A DNA stretch of 64,000 nucleotides. It comes from Phyllobacterium pellucidum. Lineage in GTDB: Bacteria; Pseudomonadota; Alphaproteobacteria; Rhizobiales; Rhizobiaceae. Positions 24,700 to 33,110 of this stretch are shown in pieces. A program made the translations under genes and the position numbers. Position 1 is the first letter of the stretch. Each line of letters opens with the position of its first letter. The stretch is from NCBI RefSeq assembly GCF_013327855.1, contig NZ_JABUMX010000001.1, forward strand, positions 496,001 to 560,000, read 5' to 3'. The notes under the pieces were generated by a model. The model was not told the DNA's origin and did no database searches. It saw only the letters and a program-made list of their open reading frames with translations.

Positions 24700-24791
24700 G
24701 GCCGCAAAACACGTCCCAAGGTTTTTCCATACTGCCGATCCTGGCGGGCGCCATCGTGCTTTTGATGATTGGCGGCTTGTTGTTTATCTGA
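24696..24791 (+). CDS. 31-residue membrane peptide coupled to upstream micro-gene
   Basis: Begins at TTG within the TTGA that ends the gene at 24574, and encodes MRPQNTSQGFSILPILAGAI then VLLMIGGLLFI, a single hydrophobic helix. It has no ribosome site of its own, so translation would depend on coupling. The pair forms a tiny bicistron. Support is limited to the overlap and composition. Confidence 0.45.
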   Translation: MRPQNTSQGFSILPILAGAIVLLMIGGLLFI

Positions 24792-24903
24792 AAACCCCAT
24801 TTCCCCTATCATATGCCCAAAGTCTGACTGTTCAACCTGCCAGCCAAGCGACATAATGGCGGCGGGCCGACAAGTTCGTATTCTGGTGGCCCAGGAGGGA
24901 CAG

Positions 24904-25158
24904 ATGAGATTTACGGTGTTGTTCGCGCTCTTGCTGCTGCTGTTCGTTGCCGCATGTCAGACCATCACCCCCGAACAGCAGCGGGCCATGGACAACCAGA
25001 AGTGTGCCTCCTTCGGCTTCAAGCGCGGTACGACCGCCTTCTCAAACTGCCTGCTCCGCCTCGATCTCGACCGGCGTGCCGATCGTCGTGCGCAGATGCA
25101 ATTCAACCAGCCCGTGTTCATTTACGGACCGCCCTATTACGGACCCGGCTGGTGGTAG
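24904..25158 (+). CDS. small lipoprotein with PY-rich tail
   Basis: An 84-residue precursor: MRFTVLFALLLLLFVAAC is a type II signal, lipidated at the Cys of VAAC. The mature part (QTITPEQQRAMDNQKCASFG, then FSNCLLRLDLDRRADRR) has two Cys, and the end is FIYGPPYYGPGWW. AGGAGGGA lies just upstream of the ATG. Small lipoproteins with this CxxFG/NCxxxL pattern are widespread in rhizobia; their role is unknown. Confidence 0.7.
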   Translation: MRFTVLFALLLLLFVAACQTITPEQQRAMDNQKCASFGFKRGTTAFSNCLLRLDLDRRADRRAQMQFNQPVFIYGPPYYGPGWW

Positions 25159-25353
25159 AATCGATGGCGAAAGCCAATCAAAACCTCTCATGAGTCTGTC
25201 ATCGGACTGAGGCACCAGCAATTCCGGCCATCACGATCTTATGACTCGCGCGTGTGCTTGTACCGCCAAAGCCCGGGGCATAACTTGGCTGTTGAACGCG
25301 CCGCCGATAACGTGCAGCCTGCATGCAAATTACTCTGACCTGGGAGATTTAAA

Positions 25354-26391
25354 ATGCAGCTTGGCATGATTGGGCTGGGGCGCATGGGTAGCAACATGAC
25401 GCAGCGCCTGTTGAAACACGGCCACGAGCTGGTGGTCTACGATACAAGAGCCGAGAGCGTAGCCGAACTGCAGCGGCTCGGAGCGGATGGCTCGACCGTG
25501 CTCGAGGAATTCGTGGCAAAGCTGTCGCGTCCGCGTGCGGTATGGCTGATGCTGCCCGCAGCTGTGGTGGATACGGTGCTCGCCAAGCTGGTACCGCTGC
25601 TCGAGAAGGATGATATCGTCATCGACGGCGGCAATTCCTATTACCACGACGACATCCGGCGCGGCGCGGCGCTTAAATCATCCGCCATCCATTATGTTGA
25701 TGTCGGGACGAGTGGCGGCGTGTTCGGCCTTGAACGGGGTTACTGCCTGATGATCGGCGGGGAACCGGACATCGTGCAGCACCTTTCGCCTATCTTCGCA
25801 GCACTCGCGCCGGGAAAGGGCGATCTGCCCGAGACCGAGAGCCGCCGTGCCATGCTGGCGGGCGAAAGCACCGCAGATCAGGGTTTTCTCCATTGCGGCC
25901 CGCACGGCGCCGGTCACTTCGTCAAGATGGTGCATAATGGCATCGAATACGGCCTGATGGCCGCCTATTCGGAGGGGCTGAACATCCTGCGCAATGCCGA
26001 TATTGGCCTGCGCTCGCACGAGGCGGATGCCGAGACGACACCGCTCAAGAACCCTGAACATTATCAGTATCAATTCAATCTTCCCGACATTGCTGAAGTC
26101 TGGCGGCGTGGCAGCGTGATAAGTTCATGGCTGCTCGACCTCACGGCCGACGCGCTTTACGAAGATCCGGGCCTCGCCGGCTATGCGGGGCATGTGTCGG
26201 ATTCCGGCGAAGGCCGCTGGACGCTGATTGCCGCCATCGACGAGGCGGTGCCCGCCCCTGTGCTCGGCGCCGCGCTGATCGAGCGCTTCAGTTCACGCGG
26301 CAATGCCGATTTCGCCAACAAGGTTCTGTCCGCCATGCGCCGTGAATTTGGCGGACACGTGGAAAAGCAGGCCAAGCCCGGCGGGCAATAG
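25354..26391 (+). CDS. gnd: 6-phosphogluconate dehydrogenase, short decarboxylating type
   Basis: A 345-residue enzyme oxidising and decarboxylating 6-phosphogluconate to ribulose 5-phosphate. It has the dinucleotide site MIGLGRMGSNM (5-15), substrate residues in IDGGNSYYHDD and VDVGTSGGVFGLERG, and the catalytic Lys in HFVKMVHNGIEYGLM. At ~345 residues it is the short GndA/YqeC type, not the ~470-residue long form; the short type often prefers NAD. GGGAG lies 9 nt before the ATG. No zwf or pgl gene is adjacent. Confidence 0.9.
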   Translation: MQLGMIGLGRMGSNMTQRLLKHGHELVVYDTRAESVAELQRLGADGSTVLEEFVAKLSRPRAVWLMLPAAVVDTVLAKLVPLLEKDDIVIDGGNSYYHDDIRRGAALKSSAIHYVDVGTSGGVFGLERGYCLMIGGEPDIVQHLSPIFAALAPGKGDLPETESRRAMLAGESTADQGFLHCGPHGAGHFVKMVHNGIEYGLMAAYSEGLNILRNADIGLRSHEADAETTPLKNPEHYQYQFNLPDIAEVWRRGSVISSWLLDLTADALYEDPGLAGYAGHVSDSGEGRWTLIAAIDEAVPAPVLGAALIERFSSRGNADFANKVLSAMRREFGGHVEKQAKPGGQ

Positions 26392-26427
26392 GGTTGCGCC
26401 GGCTGCCTGTCTGACAGGAGCAGAAAC

Positions 26428-27090
26428 ATGGCTAGGATAACATCGAGATTTGGCTTCCCGGCAGCGCTGTTGGGAGGAGTGCTTTCGCTCGCCTTCCCGC
26501 TCGCGGTTCACGCAGAGAACACAATGTCCAAGCAGACGGCAGCAACGCCAGCCACCAAACGCGTCAACGTTCGCGGCGCGATCGAAAGCTTGAGCGACAC
26601 TGCGATCGTGGTGAAAACTCGCGAAGGACCCGATGCGACCGTTGCCTTGAGTGACGGCTGGCAGGTCGGCGGCGTCGCCAAGGCTTCGATCGACGATATC
26701 AAGAAGGGCGATTTCGTCGGCATAACCAATGTGCCGAAAAGCGAAGGTGTTGCGAGCGCCGTCGAGGTCGTGATCTTCCCGGCCGCTCTCAAAGGCACGG
26801 GCGAAGGCGACCGGCCCTGGGATCTGAAGCCGAATAGCAGCATGACCAACGCGACGGTCGCCGATGCGGTCGAGGACATCGACGGACGGACGCTGACGGT
26901 CGTCTATCACGGTACGGAAAAGAAGATCGCTATCCCTGATGGAACGCCTATCGTGACGCTGGCCAAGGCCAGCAAGGATGACCTGAAGCCTGGCGCCACG
27001 GTGTTCATCTCAGCCGAGCGCGGCAATGGCGACAGCCTTTCGACAAAGCGCATCGTCGTCGGGACCAACGGTATCGTTCCGCCGATGTAA
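26428..27090 (+). CDS. exported protein with two OB-like repeats
   Basis: A 220-residue precursor with a signal peptide (about 1-30, cut near VHA-ENT). The mature protein has two similar halves: RGAIESLSDTAIVVKTREG with VGGVAKASIDDIKKGDFVGI, and EDIDGRTLTVVYHGTEKK with VTLAKASKDDLKPGATVFI. The repeated K-A-S-x-D-D-(I/L)-K-x-G block suggests a DUF5666-like small barrel duplicated in tandem. Periplasmic; function unknown. It starts 36 nt after gnd and may be co-transcribed. Confidence 0.7.
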   Translation: MARITSRFGFPAALLGGVLSLAFPLAVHAENTMSKQTAATPATKRVNVRGAIESLSDTAIVVKTREGPDATVALSDGWQVGGVAKASIDDIKKGDFVGITNVPKSEGVASAVEVVIFPAALKGTGEGDRPWDLKPNSSMTNATVADAVEDIDGRTLTVVYHGTEKKIAIPDGTPIVTLAKASKDDLKPGATVFISAERGNGDSLSTKRIVVGTNGIVPPM

Positions 27091-27118
27091 TGAATGGGAT
27101 CGCGCGCGTGCGCGGCCA

Positions 27119-28024
27119 TCATCCAATAAGCGCATGGCCAGACAGACTTGTGACTGTCCTTTGGGGGGCTGACCGCGGATGCTCGCGAAAGGCCGCGGTT
27201 ATGGCCCGAAGCGCTTCCCGGCTCTTCGGATCCGTCAGGGAAGAGTGCAAGACAATCGACAAGGAAGGCAGCGGCGGCAGCGCAAATCTTTCGCTGACTT
27301 CCACGACATCGGCCGGCGCCAGCCTGTGTGGAAATGCGGCGACGGCAAGCCCTGCCGAGAGGGCGGCGACAATTGCGGACGTGCTTCCAATGAAAACCTC
27401 CGTCCACGAAATCGCCGCCCGATCCAGCAGGCTGGTCGAAACGTCGCGAACGACGCAGCTAGGAGAGATCCCGGCAATGCGCAAGGGTTCACCCTTGCAA
27501 TGAACGAATCCCGGCGCTGCGAACCACCCGAAATGCTCGGGTCCCAGGGTTTCGCCATCGCGCCTGTCATCATCGCTGCGGATTATGACCGCATCGAGTG
27601 AACCGGCATCGTACAAATCCAAAAGCGACCGCGAACTGTCGACACGAACCTCGATTATCAGTGTCGGATCCAGCGACTTCAGCTTTGCCAATAACGATGA
27701 TACCTCCGGGCCCATGACATGGCTCGCTATGCCAAGCGCAAAGCGCCGGCGGGAGGCGGTAAGATCGGCCAATGCCCTTTCATGGGCAGTAAGAAAGGCC
27801 CGCGCCGATTGAATGAACATCTCGCCCTGGGCCGATAGCCTGACCTGGCGCGGCGTTCGCTCCAGCAATTTTTGCCCCAGCCGGTCCTCCAGTCGTTTCA
27901 GCTTTACGCTGATTGCGCCCTGAGTCGTTCCCAGCACCTCCGCTGCACGCGTGAAGCTTTGAAAATCGGCAATGGTCACGAAGGCTCGTACGGCATCCAC
28001 TTCAAGTGAAATCACTTCAATCAT
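27119..28024 (-). CDS. LysR-family regulator divergent from MFS transporter
   Basis: A 301-residue regulator: winged helix-turn-helix at 8-65 (DAVRAFVTIADFQSFTRAAE, then LGTTQGAISVKLKRLEDRLG) and a substrate-binding effector domain. It is divergent from the MFS gene at 28147, the classic arrangement for control of that gene. Two direct copies of GTTATCA (28033-28039 and 28049-28055) in the shared region are candidate binding sites. The ATG at 28024 has no clear Shine-Dalgarno. Confidence 0.85.
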   Translation of the reverse strand: MIEVISLEVDAVRAFVTIADFQSFTRAAEVLGTTQGAISVKLKRLEDRLGQKLLERTPRQVRLSAQGEMFIQSARAFLTAHERALADLTASRRRFALGIASHVMGPEVSSLLAKLKSLDPTLIIEVRVDSSRSLLDLYDAGSLDAVIIRSDDDRRDGETLGPEHFGWFAAPGFVHCKGEPLRIAGISPSCVVRDVSTSLLDRAAISWTEVFIGSTSAIVAALSAGLAVAAFPHRLAPADVVEVSERFALPPLPSLSIVLHSSLTDPKSREALRAITAAFREHPRSAPQRTVTSLSGHALIG

Positions 28025-28146
28025 CCAGTTTTGTTATCACTGATATGCGTTATCATACGATTGTGTTGTCATCAACTTCGCGACATTTTGCTCGTCGGTG
28101 TTCCCTCGCAGCCAAGGTACTGGCCGCTCATTCGATCAAGGCAATC

Positions 28147-29652
28147 ATGACAACCGACGTTTCAAGAAATACGATGGCGCTGGCCGCCGTCTGCTTGTCC
28201 GCGCTTATGCTCGGGCTCGAAATCTCCAGCATTCCCTCCATCCTGCCGACGCTCCAGAGCGTTCTGCCGGCAAGCTTCAAGGAGCTTCAATGGATAATGA
28301 ATGCCTATACGATCGCCATGTGCACGGTGCTGATGGCGATGGGCGCGCTGGCGGATCGTTTTGGCCGCAAGCGTATTTTCCTGATCGGGATAATTGTTTT
28401 TGGCGCGGCATCTTTCGCTTGCGGTCTGGCTAACACCCCGTCGCTGCTCATCGGTGCACGCTTTCTGCAAGGCGCAAGCGGCGCCGCAATGCTGGCGTGT
28501 CAGGTCGCCGTTCTTTCCGATCAGTTTCGCAGCGACAAGGAAAGGGCACGCGCATTTGGCTGGTGGGGCATTATTTTCGGGATCGGGCTCGGCTTTGGTC
28601 CCATTATCGGAAGCCTGATCGCGAGCTTTGCAGGCTGGCAATGGGTATTCCTGATCCACACGGTGCTTGCGGTCGGCACCGCTTTTCTTACGCTCGCAGG
28701 CGTGGTCGAGTCGCGCGATCCGCACGCGACGCGGATCGACTTTGCCGGCATGGCGGCCCTCTCGCTATCCGTGTTCTGCCTTGTCTACTTCATCACCCAG
28801 GGGCAAGCCATTGGATTGACCAGTCTGCACGGGTTGGCAATTCTGGCATCGAGCGGCATCAGCCTGCTGGCATTCATCGTCATCGAGAACTCCATTTCCC
28901 GGCCGATGTTCGACTTCCGCACTTTTAAAGTGCGCCTCTTCTCCGGTGCTCTCTTGGGATCGAGCGGCATGAACTTCAGCTTCTGGCCATTCGTCATCTA
29001 CTTGCCGATCTTCCTACAGGCGGTCCTAGGCTACGACAGTATCGAAGCCGGGTTTATTCTGCTTGCCTACACGGTTCCCAGCCTTGTCGTTCCGCCGCTT
29101 GCTGAGCGCCTGCTCCTGCAGCGGGGACCACGGTACGTCATTCCTCTCGGACTCTTTACGATCGGTACGGGCTTTCTGCTGATGCGCTTTGCGACGTTCG
29201 GTGATCAAGCTGCCATTGCGATTGTGCCCGGCTGCATTGTCGCCGGGATCGGATTGGGATTGACGAATACGCCCGTCACCAACACCGCCACCGGCGCACT
29301 GCCGGTCGAACGCGCGGGCATGGCATCGGGAATGGACATGAGCGCCCGCATGATCTCGCTGGCGGTCAACATCGCTTTGATGGGCTTCATACTCGTTCTG
29401 GGCATTTCCGGCGCCCTCGCCCCGAATTTTCCCGCATCTGCGGCCCTGATCGACGCTATAGCCGCCGGCAATTTCTCCGAGGCAGTCGCCGCAGGCGTTT
29501 CACACGAACAAGCAATAAGCGCGTTGAACAACGGATTTGGCTGGGTGATGCTCTATGGTGCAACTGCCGCCTGGATCATGGGCGCACTCAGTTTAACGGT
29601 TCTTCCCCGGCGCTGCGACAAAGTCAGATTGGCTGCGGCGTCGGGGAGCTAG
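28147..29652 (+). CDS. MFS drug transporter, DHA2 (14-helix) type
   Basis: A 501-residue transporter of the EmrB/QacA branch: motif A variant GALADRFGRKRIF (about 60-72), motif C-like GWWGIIFGIGLGFGPIIGS, and about 14 hydrophobic segments. Proton-driven export of drugs or metabolites is expected; the substrate is unknown. The ATG at 28147 is preceded by AAGG; the longer in-frame extension from 28006 runs into the LysR start and is rejected. It is probably controlled by the divergent LysR protein. Confidence 0.88.
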   Translation: MTTDVSRNTMALAAVCLSALMLGLEISSIPSILPTLQSVLPASFKELQWIMNAYTIAMCTVLMAMGALADRFGRKRIFLIGIIVFGAASFACGLANTPSLLIGARFLQGASGAAMLACQVAVLSDQFRSDKERARAFGWWGIIFGIGLGFGPIIGSLIASFAGWQWVFLIHTVLAVGTAFLTLAGVVESRDPHATRIDFAGMAALSLSVFCLVYFITQGQAIGLTSLHGLAILASSGISLLAFIVIENSISRPMFDFRTFKVRLFSGALLGSSGMNFSFWPFVIYLPIFLQAVLGYDSIEAGFILLAYTVPSLVVPPLAERLLLQRGPRYVIPLGLFTIGTGFLLMRFATFGDQAAIAIVPGCIVAGIGLGLTNTPVTNTATGALPVERAGMASGMDMSARMISLAVNIALMGFILVLGISGALAPNFPASAALIDAIAAGNFSEAVAAGVSHEQAISALNNGFGWVMLYGATAAWIMGALSLTVLPRRCDKVRLAAASGS

Positions 29653-29657
29653 GTGCG

Positions 29658-29679
29658 GGCCCGCCTTGCAAGGCGGGCC
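29658..29679. terminator. hairpin between convergent MFS and aldo/keto reductase genes
   Basis: Perfect palindrome with arms GGCCCGCCTTG / CAAGGCGGGCC. It has no T tract on either side and lies between two converging gene ends, so it is likely a bidirectional stop or pause site. Confidence 0.6.
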
Positions 29680-29687
29680 AAGGGAAC

Positions 29688-30692
29688 CTATCGATGTGCC
29701 GACGCCTCGCTGTCGAGATGAGCCATCTGGAACGCAGCATAGCGGTCGCCGGCTGCGGCACCCTTCGGCACGGCCTTTTCGATAGCCGCAAGGTCATCGC
29801 GGCTGAGGCTTGCATCGAGAGCACCAAGCGTTTCAGCCAGACGATCGCGGCGGCGCGCGCCAATGACGGGGAAAATATCGCTCCCCTGCGCTACGACCCA
29901 GGCAATGGCGATCTGCGCGACTGACACGCCCTTTGCCTCCGCGATCTTCTTCAGCGCTTCGACGAGCGCCAGGTTGGCGTCAACATTTTCGGCCTGGAAA
30001 CGGGGACTATGGGCGCGCCAGTCACCGGTCTGCGCGCTCTCCTTCGTCCAGTGGCCACTGATCAGCCCCCGCGACAGCACGCCATAGGCTGTGATGGCGA
30101 TGCCAAGTGAGCGGCAGGTCTCAAGGATATTGTCCTCGATACCACGCGAAATCAGTGAATACTCGATCTGCAAATCGACGACCGGATGGACCGCGGCAGC
30201 ACGGCGGATCGTCTCCGAGCCCACCTCGGAAAGCCCGATATGCCTGACGTAACCAGCTTTCACGAGATCGGCAATTGCGCCTATCGTTTCTTCAATCGGT
30301 ACGGCCGGGTCGAGCCGTGCGGGGCGGTAAATGTCGATATAGTCGACACCGAGGCGCTGCAGCGAATAGGCTGCGAAGTTCTTGACCGCCTGCGGCCGCC
30401 CGTCAAAACCGGTCCAGCCGCCTGCTGGGTCGCGCAGCCCGCCGAACTTGACGCTGAGCACCGCATCCTGACGCCTGACACCCTTAAGCGCCTCGGCAAT
30501 CAGCAATTCGTTGTGACCCATTCCGTAGAAATCGCCGGTGTCGATGAGGTTGATACCCGCATCGAGCGCGGCGTGGATGGTGGCAATGCTTTCAGCGCGA
30601 TCGGACGGCCCATACATGCCCGACATGCCCATGCAGCCGAGCCCGATCTGCGATACGCGCGGCCCGGTCTTTCCAAGTTGATGATGTTGCAT
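29688..30692 (-). CDS. aldo/keto reductase with altered catalytic tetrad
   Basis: A 334-residue (beta/alpha)8 NADPH-dependent oxidoreductase. Asp and Tyr of the tetrad are in LIDTGDFYGMGHNE and Lys in LSVKFGG, but the position normally holding His (as in LYQLHxxD) reads DIYRPARLD, with Ala aligned to His. I recall IYRPARLDP as typical of a recognisable subfamily, so this may be specialised chemistry rather than decay. AAGGAA lies 9 nt before the ATG at 30692. Divergent from a LysR regulator, which probably controls it. Confidence 0.86.
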   Translation of the reverse strand: MQHHQLGKTGPRVSQIGLGCMGMSGMYGPSDRAESIATIHAALDAGINLIDTGDFYGMGHNELLIAEALKGVRRQDAVLSVKFGGLRDPAGGWTGFDGRPQAVKNFAAYSLQRLGVDYIDIYRPARLDPAVPIEETIGAIADLVKAGYVRHIGLSEVGSETIRRAAAVHPVVDLQIEYSLISRGIEDNILETCRSLGIAITAYGVLSRGLISGHWTKESAQTGDWRAHSPRFQAENVDANLALVEALKKIAEAKGVSVAQIAIAWVVAQGSDIFPVIGARRRDRLAETLGALDASLSRDDLAAIEKAVPKGAAAGDRYAAFQMAHLDSEASAHR

Positions 30693-30791
30693 TTCGTTCA
30701 ATTCCTTTGCCTCGGTTGAAAGCACTATAGGCTCTCTGTATTTGTGCGATAATCCGCTATATTGCGCATGGGTTGTTTGGAAAACTGCACA

Positions 30792-31700
30792 ATGACAGAT
30801 CCTGATCTCTCTGATCTCAGCGCGCTGGTTGCGGTGGCGCAGACGCGGAATTTCCGCGCCGCAGCGACGATGCGCGGCGTGTCCGCCTCCGCGCTGAGCG
30901 AAGCCATACGCCGCCTTGAGGCCCGTATCGGCGTGCGGCTTCTCAACCGCACCACGCGGAGCGTTACTCCGACCGAGGCCGGCAAACTCCTCATCGAACG
31001 ATTAACGCCGGCCCTTGGCGAGATCGCCGGCGCGCTCGACAGCATGAACAGTTTCCGCGACAGTCCGACGGGGACGCTCAAGCTCAATGTTCCGGTCATC
31101 GTAGCGGAACGGATCTTGCCGCCAATCATCAACGCTTTTCTTGCGGCCCATCCAGGTATCACGCTCGAGATCACCGCCTCCGACACATTCATCGACGTGC
31201 TCGCCGCTGGGTTCGACGCCGGCATCCGTTATGATGAACGTATCGAGCGCGACATGATCGCAATCCCAATCGGGCCCCCGACCCAGCGGTTCGTCGCAGC
31301 GGCGGCGCCCTCCTACCTTTCGGCCCACGGCGTCCCCGCCCATCCGCGCGACCTGGTGAACCATGCCTGTATCCGTCACCGCTTCAGCAGTGGCTACATT
31401 CCGCATTGGGAATTCGAACGGAATGGACAAGTGATCAAGGTGACGCCCAAGGGCCCACTCATTGCGTCGACAGCCGAAATGGAGGTCAAAGCAGCGATCG
31501 ACGGTCTGGGGCTGGTCTATACATTTGAGGAATTTCTTGCCGAAGCGCTCGCCAGCGGCGCGCTGGTCGCGGTCCTCAGCCCATATTGGCAGAGCTTTAC
31601 CGGTCCGCGCCTTTACTATCCAAGCCGCAAACACATGCCAGCACCGCTGCGCGCATTCGTCGACTTCATAAAGGCATCCGCTAAATCGCCGTCAAAATAA
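30792..31700 (+). CDS. LysR-family regulator divergent from aldo/keto reductase
   Basis: A 302-residue regulator: SALVAVAQTRNFRAAATMRG, then VSASALSEAIRRLEARIGVR (helix-turn-helix) and NRTTRSVTPTEAG, typical of the branch that often regulates neighbouring oxidoreductases. The ATG at 30792 gives the usual N-terminus; an ATG at 30768 is also in frame. The 99-nt gap to the divergent reductase contains TATATT at 30758-30763, a possible -10. Confidence 0.86.
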   Translation: MTDPDLSDLSALVAVAQTRNFRAAATMRGVSASALSEAIRRLEARIGVRLLNRTTRSVTPTEAGKLLIERLTPALGEIAGALDSMNSFRDSPTGTLKLNVPVIVAERILPPIINAFLAAHPGITLEITASDTFIDVLAAGFDAGIRYDERIERDMIAIPIGPPTQRFVAAAAPSYLSAHGVPAHPRDLVNHACIRHRFSSGYIPHWEFERNGQVIKVTPKGPLIASTAEMEVKAAIDGLGLVYTFEEFLAEALASGALVAVLSPYWQSFTGPRLYYPSRKHMPAPLRAFVDFIKASAKSPSK

Positions 31701-31820
31701 GGCGGCTGGCCTTGCATCGCAGCGGCGACTATGCCATGACGCGCCTCCCTTGCCGGGTGCGCATTTCGCATCCGCTGAATTCCGACCTTAATGACATCAC
31801 GCGATAGAAGGAGCGCTGCC

Positions 31821-33110
31821 ATGGCACACGCGCTGGGCTTTGATTTCGGCACGACCAATACGGTCATGGCGCTCGCGGAGGGCCGTTCGACACGCTCCCT
31901 TGCCTTCACCAGCACGGCCGGCACCGCCGACAGCATGCGCACCGCCCTCTCCTTCATGAAGGACCCGCGCGCTGGCGCCGCGGCCCTCAAAGTCGAGGCC
32001 GGCCACGCTGCCATCCGCCAGTTCATCGATCATCCCGGCGAATGCCGTTTCCTGCAGTCGATCAAGACATTTGCCGCAAGCCCCCTGTTTCAGGGCACGC
32101 TGATCTTCGCCAAGCGCCAGACCTTCGAAGACCTGATGGAGATTTTCCTGCGTCGGCTCAGGACTTATGCCGGCGATCACTGGCCGGCCGATATATCGCG
32201 GATCGTCACCGGACGGCCCGTGCATTTCGCTGGCGCCAATCCCGATCCGCGACTGGCCGTCGAACGTTACAACGCGGCGCTGACCCGCTTCGGCTTCCCA
32301 GAAATTCATTTCGTCTACGAGCCTGTGGCCGCGGCCTTCTACTTCGCCCAGAACCTGAAATCCGACGCAACAGTGCTCGTTGCAGATTTCGGCGGCGGCA
32401 CGACCGACTATTCGATCATCCGCTTCGAAACGACCGGCGGCAAGCTCAGCGCCACTCCAGTCGGACATTCAGGCGTCGGCATTGCCGGCGACCATTTCGA
32501 CTATCGAATGATCGACCAGATCGTCGCGCCGCAAATCGGAAAAGGCAGCTTCTTCAAGAGCTTCGACAAGACACTGGAAGTACCCGCCTCCTGGTATGCC
32601 AATTTCGGCCGCTGGAACCAGCTTTCGATCTTCAAGACCTCGAAGGAATTTTCGGCGCTGAAGAAACTTGTCCGGGATAGCCTCGATCCGGAACGGCTCG
32701 AACTCTTCGTCGATCTCGTCGAACATGACGAGGGCTACCCGCTCTACCAGGCAGTCTCCGCCACCAAGATCGCGCTTTCGTCCGGCGATGAAGCGGCGTT
32801 CGATTTCGCACCGCTTGGTCGCGGCGGCCACAAGACGATCCGGCGCGCCGACTTCGAGTCGTGGATCGCGGGCGACCTTGCCCGCATTGAAGGCGCGCTC
32901 GACGACGTTCTCGAAAAGACGGCGACGCCTGCCGGGGCAATCGACAAGGTATTCCTGACCGGCGGGACCTCGTTCGTGCCCGCCGTGCGGCGCATCTTTA
33001 CCGAGCGCTTCGATCACAGCCGCATTGAGACCGGCGGTGAACTCCTGTCGATCGCCCATGGGCTCGCACTCATTGGAGAGCGCGACGACGTCAGGCAGTG
33101 GGCCGTCTAG
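31821..33110 (+). CDS. yegD: YegD-like Hsp70-family ATPase
   Basis: A 429-residue actin-fold ATPase. Phosphate 1 motif is GFDFGTTNTVMAL (5-17), the connect region is VYEPVAAAFYFAQ, phosphate 2 is VADFGGGTTDYSIIRF and the adenosine motif is VFLTGGTSFVPAVRRIF. Unlike DnaK it stops after the nucleotide domain, with no substrate-binding beta-sandwich or lid, as in YegD. A chaperone-like role is likely but unproven. AAGGAG supports the ATG at 31821. Its stop overlaps the convergent MFS stop as CTAG. Confidence 0.85.
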   Translation: MAHALGFDFGTTNTVMALAEGRSTRSLAFTSTAGTADSMRTALSFMKDPRAGAAALKVEAGHAAIRQFIDHPGECRFLQSIKTFAASPLFQGTLIFAKRQTFEDLMEIFLRRLRTYAGDHWPADISRIVTGRPVHFAGANPDPRLAVERYNAALTRFGFPEIHFVYEPVAAAFYFAQNLKSDATVLVADFGGGTTDYSIIRFETTGGKLSATPVGHSGVGIAGDHFDYRMIDQIVAPQIGKGSFFKSFDKTLEVPASWYANFGRWNQLSIFKTSKEFSALKKLVRDSLDPERLELFVDLVEHDEGYPLYQAVSATKIALSSGDEAAFDFAPLGRGGHKTIRRADFESWIAGDLARIEGALDDVLEKTATPAGAIDKVFLTGGTSFVPAVRRIFTERFDHSRIETGGELLSIAHGLALIGERDDVRQWAV

